Part shown: piece after piece, positions 1 to 7,797 of the stretch
Position numbering within the stretch: the first letter of the stretch is position 1
How the letters are laid out: each line of letters begins with the position of its first letter
Assembly (NCBI GenBank): GCA_007753915.1
Contig: CP036352.1
Location: 3,783,306 to 3,847,305 of the forward strand
Source: Phycisphaerae bacterium RAS2
Lineage (GTDB): Bacteria > Planctomycetota > Phycisphaerae > UBA1845 > UTPLA1
Length of the DNA stretch: 64,000 nucleotides
Reading direction: 5' to 3'
Program-made: the position numbers and the translations under genes
The notes under the pieces: model-generated
Told to the model about the DNA's origin: nothing
Database searches by the model: none
What the model saw: only the letters and a program-made list of their open reading frames with translations

Positions 1-2
1 CC

Positions 3-62
3 GACCTGCTCGCCGTGTGTTTCCAGGTTGTGCTGTTCAACGAGGCGCCACCGACCGCTTAA
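3..62 (+). CDS. C-terminal tail of an upstream gene (truncated by window edge)
   Basis: An open frame enters from the left edge and ends at the TAA at 60-62, giving a short hydrophobic tail (DLLAVCFQVVLFNEAPPTA). Too little remains to name the family. It is reported because it lies in the same direction as trpS and no other frame explains the sequence. It could also be a chance open frame. Confidence 0.4.
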   Translation, partial: DLLAVCFQVVLFNEAPPTA

Positions 63-178
63 CCGGATCGCACTGTCGATTGCCCGTCCCCGTTGCTATC
101 ATGTTCACTTGTGGCGGATGTTCGCCGTTGATTATTGTTGATAATGGACTTTCATAAGCACGACGGACGCGACCACCC

Positions 179-1150
179 ATGCGAATTCTTAGCGGCGTAC
201 AACCTTCCGGAAAGCTGCACCTCGGCAACTATTTCGGCGCGATGAAGCAGCACATCGAGATGCAGCACGCCCATGAGTGCTACATCTTCATCGCCAACTA
301 CCACGCGCTCACGACCATTCAAGACCCGGCGCGGCTCACCGGCCTCACGCGCGATGTCGCCATCGACTACCTCGCGCTCGGGCTGGACCCGGCCAAGGCC
401 TGTCTCTTTCGCCAAAGCGACGTGCCGGAGGTCTGTGAGTTGGCGTGGATTCTTTCCACCGTCACCGGCAAGGGGCTGCTCGAACGGGCCGTCAGTTACA
501 AGGACAAGACCGCACGCGGCCTCTCCGCCTCGATGGGCCTGTTCAGCTATCCGCTTCTTCAGGCGGCAGACATTCTGATTTACCGCAGCGATGCCGTGCC
601 CGTCGGCAAGGACCAGGTGCAGCACATCGAGATGACCGCCGACATGGCGGGGTACTTTCACAATACATACAAGTGCGAGGTCTTCACACTGCCGCAGGCC
701 AAGCTCAACGACGCCGCCATCGTGCCCGGCCTCGACGGCGAGAAGATGAGCAAAAGCTACGGCAACACGATCGATCTGTTCGAGGATGCCAGGAGCGCGA
801 AGAAAAAGATCATGGCGATCAAGACCGACAGCACGCCGGTCGAATCGCCCAAGAACCCCGACACGTGCACCGTCTTCGCGCTGCTCAAGCTCTTCCTCGA
901 CGCGACCGAGCTGGCCGACTGGCGCCGCAGGTATGAACAAGGCGGCATGGGCTACGGCGACGCGAAAAAACGCCTGGCCGAGGCATTCGAGGCGAAGTTC
1001 GGCCCCGCACGCGAGAAGCGCGCCGCGCTCGAGAAGGACACCGCGTACATTGAGGATGTGCTTGCTGCGGCCGGCAAGAAGGCACGCACCGTTGCGCAGG
1101 CCGTCATGGAAGACGTGCGCCGGGCGTGTGGAATCGTTGTTTCAAGATAG
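179..1150 (+). CDS. trpS: Tryptophanyl-tRNA synthetase
   Basis: Cytoplasmic class I aminoacyl-tRNA synthetase that charges tRNA-Trp with tryptophan using ATP. The 323-aa product has the normal length of bacterial TrpRS. The HIGH-type nucleotide motif appears as PSGKLHLGNY at residues 9-18, and the KMSKS loop as EKMSKSYGN near residue 190, so both ATP-binding elements are intact. The segment GKDQVQHIEMTADMA is the usual TrpRS tryptophan-pocket region. The ATG at 179 is the only start compatible with the conserved N-terminus (MRILSGVQPSG). A GATAAT box at 140-145 could serve as a -10 element, but no good -35 was found. The next gene is in the same direction. Confidence 0.96.
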   Translation: MRILSGVQPSGKLHLGNYFGAMKQHIEMQHAHECYIFIANYHALTTIQDPARLTGLTRDVAIDYLALGLDPAKACLFRQSDVPEVCELAWILSTVTGKGLLERAVSYKDKTARGLSASMGLFSYPLLQAADILIYRSDAVPVGKDQVQHIEMTADMAGYFHNTYKCEVFTLPQAKLNDAAIVPGLDGEKMSKSYGNTIDLFEDARSAKKKIMAIKTDSTPVESPKNPDTCTVFALLKLFLDATELADWRRRYEQGGMGYGDAKKRLAEAFEAKFGPAREKRAALEKDTAYIEDVLAAAGKKARTVAQAVMEDVRRACGIVVSR

Positions 1151-1190
1151 CGAACAAGGCTGTTTGGGGAAGAGCGTATCTTGTTGTGTA

Positions 1191-1209
1191 CCACTGCTTG
1201 AAGCAGTTG
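1191..1209. repeat. Palindromic repeat, ACTGCTT/AAGCAGT family
   Basis: Short inverted repeat (CCACTGCTTGAAGCAGTTG) in the gap between trpS and the HAD gene. The same core occurs at 6554-6578 and, with a longer loop, inside a gene at 19381-19424. It is probably one member of a dispersed palindromic family rather than a dedicated terminator, because no T-run follows. Confidence 0.6.
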
Positions 1210-1256
1210 CACGCCCGTGACCATGCGGGTTGCACGGCTCGCAGCGCGCGGGCATC

Positions 1257-1979
1257 ATGCAGCCCATGCTTCGGGCGATCATTTTCGATTTCGACGGCGT
1301 CATCGCCGACACCGAGCCGCTGCACTTCGCCGCGTTTGAACGCGTTCTGCGTGACACGCCGCTGGCCATCACGCAAGAGGAATACTTCGCTCGCTACGTC
1401 GGCCTGTCGGATCGCGTCTTTCTCGAGCGACTGGCCGCCGACCGGCGCGCGGCCGTTACGAATGAACTGCCCCGCTATTTCGATGAGAAATACCATGTCT
1501 ATCTGGAGCTGATCGGCCGAGGCACGTCGCTCATCGCCGGGCTGCGCGAGTTTCTCGCCGACCTCCCTCCGACCCTGCCGGTCGCCATCTGCAGCGGTGC
1601 GCGGCGGCCGGAGATCGACTTGATACTGTCGCAGCACGACCTCGCTGCGCGCTTCCCGATCATCATCACTTCCGAAGACGTGCATTCCTCCAAACCCGAG
1701 CCACACGGCTACCTGATGACGCTGCACAAGCTTCGCGCCAGGCACCTCTACGGCAGCGAGAAATCGCGCGACATCGACCCGGTCGACGCAATGCCCGCCG
1801 ATTCGTGTCTCGCCATCGAAGACAGCCCGCAGGGCATCCTCGCCGCGCGCGCCGCCGGCATGCGCACGCTGGCCATGCTTCCGTCCCACATCGCCTCGGA
1901 CGTGTCAGCCGCGGATCTGCGCCGGGAGAACTTCCGCGGCCTGACGTGGGACGACCTGTGCTATCGGTTTGTTTCGTAG
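1257..1979 (+). CDS. HAD-superfamily hydrolase (beta-phosphoglucomutase/phosphatase-like)
   Basis: Haloacid-dehalogenase fold phosphotransferase, about 240 aa. Motif I is IFDFDGVIADTEP near the N-terminus, with nucleophile Asp and acid/base Asp. Motif II is the Ser in AICSGARRPE, motif III the Lys in SKPEPHGYL, and motif IV the acidic pair in CLAIEDSPQGILAA. The cap region after motif I resembles the helical C1 cap of the beta-phosphoglucomutase/phosphoglycolate phosphatase group. An insertion of about 20 residues (around LYGSEKSRDIDPVDAMP) precedes motif IV. The frame extends to a TTG at 1230, but ATG at 1257 or 1266 fits the conserved N-terminus better. The substrate cannot be read from the sequence. 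Confidence 0.87.
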   Translation: MQPMLRAIIFDFDGVIADTEPLHFAAFERVLRDTPLAITQEEYFARYVGLSDRVFLERLAADRRAAVTNELPRYFDEKYHVYLELIGRGTSLIAGLREFLADLPPTLPVAICSGARRPEIDLILSQHDLAARFPIIITSEDVHSSKPEPHGYLMTLHKLRARHLYGSEKSRDIDPVDAMPADSCLAIEDSPQGILAARAAGMRTLAMLPSHIASDVSAADLRRENFRGLTWDDLCYRFVS

Positions 1980-2003
1980 GTTCCGGCGGGGCTTCGCCAA
2001 TCC

Positions 2004-2705
2004 ATGATTCGCAACGTCGCACGAAACATCTGGCAGATCAGCGGCTTTCCTGCCGGAGCGATCAACAGCTACCTCATCGGGGACGGCGACCGGCACATTC
2101 TCATCGACGCCGGCTCGAAGCTCGATCGACGCATCATCCTTCGCCATCTGCGCGGCGCAAGCGTCTCACTCCTGGCACTTACACACGTACACCCCGATCA
2201 CCAAGGCGCCGCCGCCGCAGCCTGCGATGCGTTCAAATGCCCGCTCGCCTGTCACGACGCCGACCGCCCCGCGATGGAGGGCCGTTCCCCCATGCTGCCG
2301 GACAATCGCCCGATCCGCTGGTCGAGCCGCTTCTTTGCGGGACCCGCGCGGCAGGTCGATCAAGCGCTGCGCGAAGGCGACGACGTGGTGGGCCTTCGTG
2401 TCATTGAGGCGCCGGGTCACACACCGGGGCACGTGATCTTCTTCCGAGAGGCCGACCGCGTGGCGATCGCCGGCGATCTCGCGACGAACATGAACTTCCT
2501 GACGATGCGGCCCGGCCTGCACCAGCCGCCGGCGTTCTTCAGCGTCGATCCGGCGCAAAACAGAACGTCATTCAAGAAGCTTGTCGAGTTGAACCCTGCC
2601 ATGGTGCTGTTCGGCCACGGCCCCCCACTGCGCGACATGGACGCTCTGCGCGCCTTTGCCCAGCGGTTGGAGCGCGGTCAGCGCGCGGCGTGCGAAGGCG
2701 CCTGA
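2004..2705 (+). CDS. MBL-fold metallo-hydrolase (glyoxalase II-like)
   Basis: Metallo-beta-lactamase fold hydrolase, 233 aa. The metal-binding HxHxDH motif is complete (THVHPDHQG, about residues 59-67). The further ligands are His in APGHTPGHV, Asp in AIAGDLATN and His in LFGHGPP. These are consistent with a dinuclear zinc/iron site as in glyoxalase II-type thioester hydrolases, but the substrate is unknown. It follows the HAD gene by about 25 bp in the same direction, so the two may be co-transcribed. Its last 28 bases overlap the end of the convergent phosphofructokinase gene. Confidence 0.88.
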   Translation: MIRNVARNIWQISGFPAGAINSYLIGDGDRHILIDAGSKLDRRIILRHLRGASVSLLALTHVHPDHQGAAAAACDAFKCPLACHDADRPAMEGRSPMLPDNRPIRWSSRFFAGPARQVDQALREGDDVVGLRVIEAPGHTPGHVIFFREADRVAIAGDLATNMNFLTMRPGLHQPPAFFSVDPAQNRTSFKKLVELNPAMVLFGHGPPLRDMDALRAFAQRLERGQRAACEGA

Positions 2706-4063
2706 ACTTCGTCGGCCGGAATCTCCATGCGACCGGTCGCCGGACAGCGCTGCAGCCGCGTCGCCGCGCGGCGGAATCTCTTGCGAAACTCCGCCTCGTC
2801 CATCTTCGCGGCTGTCGTCAGCTTCGCGAGCATCACGGGATTGTCGAGGTCTTCGCTTTCAAGTCGAATCATGTACGCCCGCGCCGTGCGATAGCCGTCG
2901 GAATCGATATCGACCTGCCGGATGCGCGTGCGATTGGTCTGCGGATCGACCATGTCGCTGAATCGCATCGGCACCAGCTCGTTCGACTGGATCGTGACCA
3001 TGACGCCAACGGACAGGTCGATCTTCGGGTCGAGCAGGATGCGGATCGCCCCGTTGCCCAGCTCGCGGCAGTAGGCGATGTCCAGCGGTGTCGGCGGGGC
3101 GCATCGCAACATATAGCCAATCGTCTGTGGAATGATCGTCAGGCTGTCGCTTCGCTCGCCGAACCGCCGCGTCAGCTCGTCGGTCAGCATGCGCGCCAAC
3201 GGCACCTCGGCCAGGCGCAGATGCCCCGCCGCGTCCATCGGCACCTTCTTGTTCAGCATGCGCTCCAGTTCCTCGCGGTCGCCCAGTCGATAGGCCAGGC
3301 CCTCCGCGACGATCGCCACGCCATCCACGCGCCCCATCGCCCGCCGCTTGATGATCGCGCCCTCCAGCACGTCCGCGATCTGCCCCAGCGTCACCGTCTC
3401 GGCGAACTCCTCGGGGATCAGCGTCAACGTCGCGCCCGTCGCCTTGCCCATGCCCAGCGCCAGGAATCCTGCGTGCCGCCCCATTGCCACGACGATGTAC
3501 CAGCGGCCGGTCGTCTTCGCGTCTTCCATCAGATTCGCGATCAACTCGCTGCCCAGATGCCGCGCGGTATTAAAGCCAAATGTAGGAATATCCCCCGGCA
3601 GCGGAAGATCGTTATCAATCGTCTTGGGCACGTGCACGACCCGGATGCGCCCGTGGCTGCGCTCCGAAACAAACCGAGCCGACAGCGCCGTGTCGTCTCC
3701 CCCGATCGTCACAACGTGCGTCACCCCCAGCTCGGTGAAATGCCGCAGTACGCGGTCCACTTTCGCGTTGTCCGGCCGGACCGTCATGTCCTCATCAAGG
3801 GCCGATTCATCGAGCAGCGTCGTCCGCGCCGTCCGCAAGATCGAGCCGCCATCGAAGTGAATCCGCGCGACGCGCGAAATGGTCAACTCCTCGGTGTGCC
3901 GCTCGGCGACGAACCGGTCGCTGGACAGGTGTTTGAAGCCATCGAGAATGCCGACGACCGTCATTCCCTTGTTGATGGCTTCAATGGTCGTCGCGCCGAT
4001 GACTGCGTTGATCCCCGGCGCCGGACCGCCCCCCACAATGATCGCCAAGCGAGAATGAGCCAC
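2678..4063 (-). CDS. pfp: 6-phosphofructokinase, pyrophosphate-dependent type
   Basis: Cytosolic phosphofructokinase-family enzyme acting on fructose 6-phosphate/fructose 1,6-bisphosphate, 461 aa. The N-terminal GGGPAPGINAVI loop binds the phosphoryl donor. Residues 121-125 read GGDDT: in ATP-dependent enzymes the fourth residue is Gly, and Asp at this place is the usual mark of PPi-dependent enzymes. PKTIDNDLPLPGD (146 onward) also carries the PPi-type Lys and the catalytic Asp, and MGRHAGFLALG is the substrate-binding motif. The start is a GTG at 4063-4061, chosen because GAGGAG lies 7 bases upstream. A TATAAT box is present on the minus strand at 4118-4123. PPi use is inferred from motifs only. 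Confidence 0.9.
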   Translation of the reverse strand: MAHSRLAIIVGGGPAPGINAVIGATTIEAINKGMTVVGILDGFKHLSSDRFVAERHTEELTISRVARIHFDGGSILRTARTTLLDESALDEDMTVRPDNAKVDRVLRHFTELGVTHVVTIGGDDTALSARFVSERSHGRIRVVHVPKTIDNDLPLPGDIPTFGFNTARHLGSELIANLMEDAKTTGRWYIVVAMGRHAGFLALGMGKATGATLTLIPEEFAETVTLGQIADVLEGAIIKRRAMGRVDGVAIVAEGLAYRLGDREELERMLNKKVPMDAAGHLRLAEVPLARMLTDELTRRFGERSDSLTIIPQTIGYMLRCAPPTPLDIAYCRELGNGAIRILLDPKIDLSVGVMVTIQSNELVPMRFSDMVDPQTNRTRIRQVDIDSDGYRTARAYMIRLESEDLDNPVMLAKLTTAAKMDEAEFRKRFRRAATRLQRCPATGRMEIPADEVQAPSHAAR

Positions 4064-4117
4064 CTACACGCTCCTCAATACGCCGAGTAAAACGGTTTAC
4101 CGATTACGATAAAGGCG

Positions 4118-4123
4118 ATTATA
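4118..4123 (-). promoter_or_regulatory. TATAAT -10 box upstream of pfp
   Basis: A perfect TATAAT on the minus strand lies 55 bases upstream of the GTG start of the phosphofructokinase gene. The sequence 17 bases further upstream (ATGACG) is only a poor -35 match. Confidence 0.4.
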
Positions 4124-4142
4124 GCATGACCCCTGCGCCCCG

Positions 4143-4547
4143 TCATCGTCCGGTGAAGACCGTACGACGATCTACGAAGCATAGTTTGTTCCCGAATGGA
4201 TCGGCGAAATAGAAAGACCGCTCGCCCCAAGGCCGCGTGGCGACCTTCCCGGCCGGGTCGCCGTGGACGTCGCCGGTATCGAACACCGCACCCGCCTTCT
4301 GACAGGCGATGTACACATGCTCTAGGTCATCGACTGCGAGGTAGAGATGCTCCGGCAGTGGCGTAGGGCGGCCATCGTCCCCGTCCGCCTTTGGGTCGTA
4401 ACAGGCGAGGATCGTCCCGTCGCAATCGAAGTAATGGCGGCCGTCCGAAACCCGCATCCCCGGCATGCCCAGTACGGCGGCGTAGAATGCAGCGGCCTGC
4501 TCGATGTCCGCAACCGGAACGATCACGCGGTAGAGCTTAGGGTTCAT
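4143..4547 (-). CDS. VOC-family (glyoxalase/bleomycin-resistance-like) protein
   Basis: Small protein of 134 aa with the paired beta-alpha-beta-beta-beta modules of the vicinal oxygen chelate fold: KLYRVIVPVADIEQAAAFY starts module one and EHLYLAVDDLEHVY starts module two, ending with WGERSFYFADPFGNKLCFV. The DPFGN element is typical of the family. The frame extends upstream to 4622, but ATG at 4547 is chosen because GGAGG sits 7-8 bases before it and the conserved module begins immediately after. The specific reaction (dioxygenase, lyase or resistance) cannot be assigned. It is divergently arranged with the RNA methyltransferase gene. Confidence 0.85.
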   Translation of the reverse strand: MNPKLYRVIVPVADIEQAAAFYAAVLGMPGMRVSDGRHYFDCDGTILACYDPKADGDDGRPTPLPEHLYLAVDDLEHVYIACQKAGAVFDTGDVHGDPAGKVATRPWGERSFYFADPFGNKLCFVDRRTVFTGR

Positions 4548-4581
4548 GCTCGGACCTCCGCTGTGGTAGTGTACCGGCATC

Positions 4582-5853
4582 ATGGCCCTGTCGCTCGACG
4601 AGAAACGTGAGATTCGCGTCACGTGTGCGCTGCTGATCCCGCCCTATCTGCGCGCCGAAATCGAGACGCTGGGCTATCAACTGATCGACGAGGGCCGCGC
4701 GTATGTCGAGCTTTTCGGCACGCTGCGCGACGCCATGCGGCTGAACCTGCACCTCCGCACTGCCCAGCATGTCCTTTGTCTGCTTAACCGGTTCGATTGC
4801 GACGGGCCGGACCAGCTCTATCGCGCGGTGAACGCTCTGCCGTGGGAGACCATCGTCGCCGCCGACGGTTATCTCACGGTCAGCAGCAGCGTCAATCACC
4901 CAACGATCAACAGTTGGGCGTTCGCGAGCCTGAAAGTAAAGGACGCCATCGTCGACCGCATCGCGGACAAGCTGGGCCGCCGGCCGGACAGCGGGCCGGA
5001 CCGTCGCGGCGTGGTGGTGCATCTCGAGTGGCACGGCGATCAGGCGGCGGTGTACCTGAACACGTCGGGGAACAAGTTGTCGGACCGGGGGTATCGGCGC
5101 ATTCCGCACAAAGCGCCGATGGCCGAGACGCTGGCGGCGGCGGTGTTGATGGCGGCGGGGTACGACGGCAGCGGCGTGCTGGTGAATCCGATGTGCGGCA
5201 GCGGGACGCTGGCGATCGAGGCGGCGCTGATGGCGACGGGCCGCGCGCCGGGGTTGCTGCGCAGCGATTACGGGCTGTTGCACGTGCTGGGGATGGACAC
5301 GGAGGCGTGGCAGGCTGCGCGGCGCGAGGCGGCGAAGGGGAACGCGGCGACAAGAGGGAATGCAGCGGTCAAATCGCGCAACAAGACGGGCGGCTCAATG
5401 ATCATCGCGAGCGACATCGACCCGGCGGCGCTGGCGGCGGCAAAACAGAACGCGAAAACAGCGGGGGTGGATCATCTCATCGAGTTTGCGCAGTGCGACT
5501 TTGCCGAGACGCGCGTGCCGGAACTGGGAGAGGGCTCCGGCATCGTGCTGTTGAACCCCGAATACGGCGAGCGGATGGGGGATGAGAAGGCGCTGGAGGC
5601 GACGTACGCGCGGATCGGCGATTTCTTCAAGCAGCGTTGCGCCGGCTACACGGGCCTTATCTTCACCGGCAACCGCAATCTGGCGAAACACGTCGGCCTG
5701 CGCGCCAGCCGGCGGATCGAATTCTGGAACGCGCGGATCGACTGCCGGTTGATGCGCTATGAGATGTACCGCGGGACGCGCGAGGCGTATGGGGCGAGCG
5801 GCCAATTGAAACTTGGCGATTCAAAATCTCGCCCATCCGAGCCGCGACCGTGA
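4582..5853 (+). CDS. THUMP-type class I RNA methyltransferase (RlmL N-domain-like)
   Basis: SAM-dependent methyltransferase of 423 aa resembling the N-terminal half of RlmL/YcbY and related tRNA/rRNA N2-guanine methylases. The first ~170 residues form a ferredoxin-like/THUMP RNA-binding region, with the diagnostic segment VYLNTSGNKLSDRGYR. SAM motif I reads NPMCGSGTLAIEAALMA around residue 201. The catalytic motif reads NPEYGER near residue 325, where the family consensus is NPPYGxR, so the second Pro is replaced by Glu. A low-complexity stretch (KGNAATRGNAAVKS) interrupts the methylase domain. The last residues (SRPSEPRP) and the stop codon lie inside an interspersed repeat at 5836-5867. Confidence 0.85.
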   Translation: MALSLDEKREIRVTCALLIPPYLRAEIETLGYQLIDEGRAYVELFGTLRDAMRLNLHLRTAQHVLCLLNRFDCDGPDQLYRAVNALPWETIVAADGYLTVSSSVNHPTINSWAFASLKVKDAIVDRIADKLGRRPDSGPDRRGVVVHLEWHGDQAAVYLNTSGNKLSDRGYRRIPHKAPMAETLAAAVLMAAGYDGSGVLVNPMCGSGTLAIEAALMATGRAPGLLRSDYGLLHVLGMDTEAWQAARREAAKGNAATRGNAAVKSRNKTGGSMIIASDIDPAALAAAKQNAKTAGVDHLIEFAQCDFAETRVPELGEGSGIVLLNPEYGERMGDEKALEATYARIGDFFKQRCAGYTGLIFTGNRNLAKHVGLRASRRIEFWNARIDCRLMRYEMYRGTREAYGASGQLKLGDSKSRPSEPRP

Positions 5854-5867
5854 GGGAGCGCCGCGCG
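5836..5867. repeat. Interspersed repeat, GAGCCGCGACCGT-AGGGAGCGCCG family
   Basis: The sequence TCCGAGCCGCGACCGTGAGG followed by GAGCGCCGCGCG spans the stop codon of the methyltransferase gene. Related copies occur at 22395-22443, 23157-23205 and 23270-23297, in both orientations. Each copy lies at a gene end or between genes. Confidence 0.7.
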
Positions 5868-5885
5868 TAGCAGAATCAATCGCAA

Positions 5886-6476
5886 TCACTTGTGCGGCGC
5901 ACCGTCACTTTCTGCGGCGTTAACTTGCGCGTTGGTAATGATCGCTCGAACTAAGCCGTCAAACTCCCTGCCACACTCCGGGCACCGGCCCGTTTCAACC
6001 GTCAGGCCGCGGAGCAGGTAGCCGCACTTGATGCACACAGGCACGCCCTGCTTCAGCAATTCGCTTCGCAACATCGACTGCATGCCCTGTCGATGAAACC
6101 GGCGAATCAGCAGCACGGCGGCAAGAAGCATCACAACGAACGAGAGGGCCTTCTCCATCAGCGACGGCCATTGCACGAAGTGCATGGCGTACCGGCCGAA
6201 GAAGTAAACAGACATGCTGACCAGCCAGATCAGGCCGACGCCGACCCAGTAACTCCATTGATTCGGGCGGCCCGCGTCTTTTGCGATCTGTCTTAGAGCG
6301 GCGATTCGCTTCTCATCCGATTCAAAGTAATCCATCTCCGGGAGGCCTGCGAGGGTGAGATTCAGCGGGTTGAACCGGATGCGAGGCCGCGCGGACAACG
6401 AGGCGTCTGGCTCGTGTCTGGAATTCGGCGACGCTTTGTCGCTTTCATCGGTGCTCGATGGTGGCTTGAGCGTCAT
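5886..6476 (-). CDS. Membrane protein with C-terminal CxxCG zinc ribbon
   Basis: Unrecognised protein of 196 aa. The N-terminal ~70 residues are soluble, then two hydrophobic segments (WVGVGLIWLVSMSVYFF and ALSFVVMLLAAVLLI) predict a hairpin membrane anchor. The C-terminus carries CIKCGYLLRGL...CPECGREF, a four-cysteine zinc ribbon. The same tail (CKRCGYDLR...CPECG) ends another membrane protein at 21787-22428. This tail is common on otherwise unrelated planctomycete membrane proteins, where its role is unknown. No clear ribosome binding site supports the ATG at 6476, but no other start fits. Confidence 0.75.
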   Translation of the reverse strand: MTLKPPSSTDESDKASPNSRHEPDASLSARPRIRFNPLNLTLAGLPEMDYFESDEKRIAALRQIAKDAGRPNQWSYWVGVGLIWLVSMSVYFFGRYAMHFVQWPSLMEKALSFVVMLLAAVLLIRRFHRQGMQSMLRSELLKQGVPVCIKCGYLLRGLTVETGRCPECGREFDGLVRAIITNAQVNAAESDGAPHK

Positions 6477-6553
6477 GAAACGAGACTCGTCTTCCGAACA
6501 TGGCCGCCAGTTGCGGCGGCCGTACTATTCATCGGCGTCTCACGGATCGCATC

Positions 6554-6578
6554 GTGCCACTGCTTGAAGCAGCGGCAC
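6554..6578. repeat. Palindromic repeat, GTGCCACTGCTT-G-AAGCAG family
   Basis: Near-perfect inverted repeat with 12-base arms (GTGCCACTGCTT and AAGCAGCGGCAC, one mismatch) and a single-base spacer. It is followed by a degenerate GCACAC-rich run to about 6620. The 6477-6735 gap holds this element and no gene that could be supported. Confidence 0.7.
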
Positions 6579-6735
6579 ACTCGGCACACTTCGCGCACAC
6601 GGCACACTCGGCGCAGGCTCATGCTGTTGCGGTTTCAGCGCTGCACACAACAGTTAACGCTCCAACCCCAGTTCTGTCACGCGCTCGCGCGAGCGGCCCA
6701 TCGCGGGTACAATCCCACACTACGAAGGAGACCCC

Positions 6736-7092
6736 ATGGCGAAGCGTCGCGGTTCGAACGGGCGGCAGGCAACGAAGGACAAGGGCGTCATCGTGTCGTT
6801 TCGGGTGGACCGGCACCTGGCCGACGTGCTGAACCAGGTGCCCGACAAGTCGGCGTTCATTCGAGACATCATTCTGCGCAGTTTCTACGAGACCTGCCCG
6901 GTCTGCCGCGGGCGCGGCGTCTTGCCGGCGGAGCTTTCGCGCTGGGCCGCCGGGCGACTCAAGGCCGACGCGTCCGTCGAGTGCTCGTGCTGCCTCTACG
7001 GCTACCCGAAGCAGACGCTACCGGCGAAGCACCGCAAGACGGCCGAGCCGTTCGTCTGCCCGCATTGCGAGTCGCACGACCACCGTCATTGA
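6736..7092 (+). CDS. Small ribbon-helix-helix-like protein with zinc-binding cysteines
   Basis: Unrecognised 118-aa protein. Residues ~15-50 (GVIVSFRVDRHLADVLNQVP followed by DKSAFIRDIIL) have the strand-helix-helix pattern of ribbon-helix-helix DNA-binding proteins, with the usual SAFIR turn. The C-terminal half holds CPVCRGRG, a CSCC cluster and a CPHCESHDHRH terminus, suggesting one or two zinc sites. The start is well supported by AAGGAG six bases upstream. A small transcriptional regulator whose DNA contact is zinc-stabilised is the simplest reading, but this is inference. No obvious target operator was seen next to it. Confidence 0.72.
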   Translation: MAKRRGSNGRQATKDKGVIVSFRVDRHLADVLNQVPDKSAFIRDIILRSFYETCPVCRGRGVLPAELSRWAAGRLKADASVECSCCLYGYPKQTLPAKHRKTAEPFVCPHCESHDHRH

Positions 7093-7182
7093 GCGATTGC
7101 GTGGTGATCGATGTCGCGGGGCGCTGATTGAATCGCGGCGAGCAAACTCGCTGGAGAAATACAAATTACGATACAGGTTACG

Positions 7183-7704
7183 ATGAACCAATTCGATTCT
7201 CATCCCACCATTCGCCCCGCCGCCGACTCGCGCGACTTCTCCGAAATCGGCCTGCTCATGCGTGAGTATCTCACCGAATTGGGCGTCGACTTATGCTTTC
7301 AGGATTTCGAGGGCGAGGTGGCCGACCTGCCCCGCACCTACGCCGCGCCGGATGGGGCGCTGCTCATCGCCCGCGCCGAGATCGACCCGTCCTCTCGTCA
7401 CCAGCCAACGGATCGCGCCGCCGCCGCAGGCTGCGTCGCCCTGCGCCGGGTCGGTGACACGCTCTGCGAGATGAAGCGGCTCTACGTCCGCCCGGCTCAT
7501 CGCGGCAGCGGCCTGGGCCGGCGACTCGTTGAGGCTGCGCTCGATCGCGCCCGCGAGATGGGCTTCTCGCGCGTGTGCCTCAATACCGTCGTGCCGAAGA
7601 TGCCAACCGCGGTCGCCCTGTACCGGTCGATGGGCTTTGTCGAAATCGAGCCGTTTGACTGTCACCCGGTCGACGGCACGCTGGCGATGGGCCGGCCTCT
7701 GTAG
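7183..7704 (+). CDS. GNAT-family N-acetyltransferase
   Basis: Acetyl-CoA-dependent N-acyltransferase of 173 aa. Motif A, which binds the acetyl-CoA pyrophosphate, reads MKRLYVRPAHRGSGLGRRLV, with the R/Q-x-x-G-x-G/A core intact as RGSGLG. Motif B follows as RVCLNTVVPKMPTAVALYRSMGF. The acceptor substrate is unknown. This is the common small single-domain form related to YafP/RimI-like proteins. ATG at 7183 has AGG five bases upstream. It stands alone between the zinc protein and the secreted protein at 7798. Confidence 0.88.
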   Translation: MNQFDSHPTIRPAADSRDFSEIGLLMREYLTELGVDLCFQDFEGEVADLPRTYAAPDGALLIARAEIDPSSRHQPTDRAAAAGCVALRRVGDTLCEMKRLYVRPAHRGSGLGRRLVEAALDRAREMGFSRVCLNTVVPKMPTAVALYRSMGFVEIEPFDCHPVDGTLAMGRPL

Positions 7705-7797
7705 CACCGCGGTCGATGCCGCGCGGTTGTCGCGGCCGTCTGCATGTATTAGACTGTGGTATAGGCGGGGCCGATTCGAATCAATGGGACCATCGCC

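Noticed and set aside
2690-4090. 466-codon frame opposite the phosphofructokinase gene
   Set aside because: Shadow frame; all phosphofructokinase motifs lie on the minus strand.
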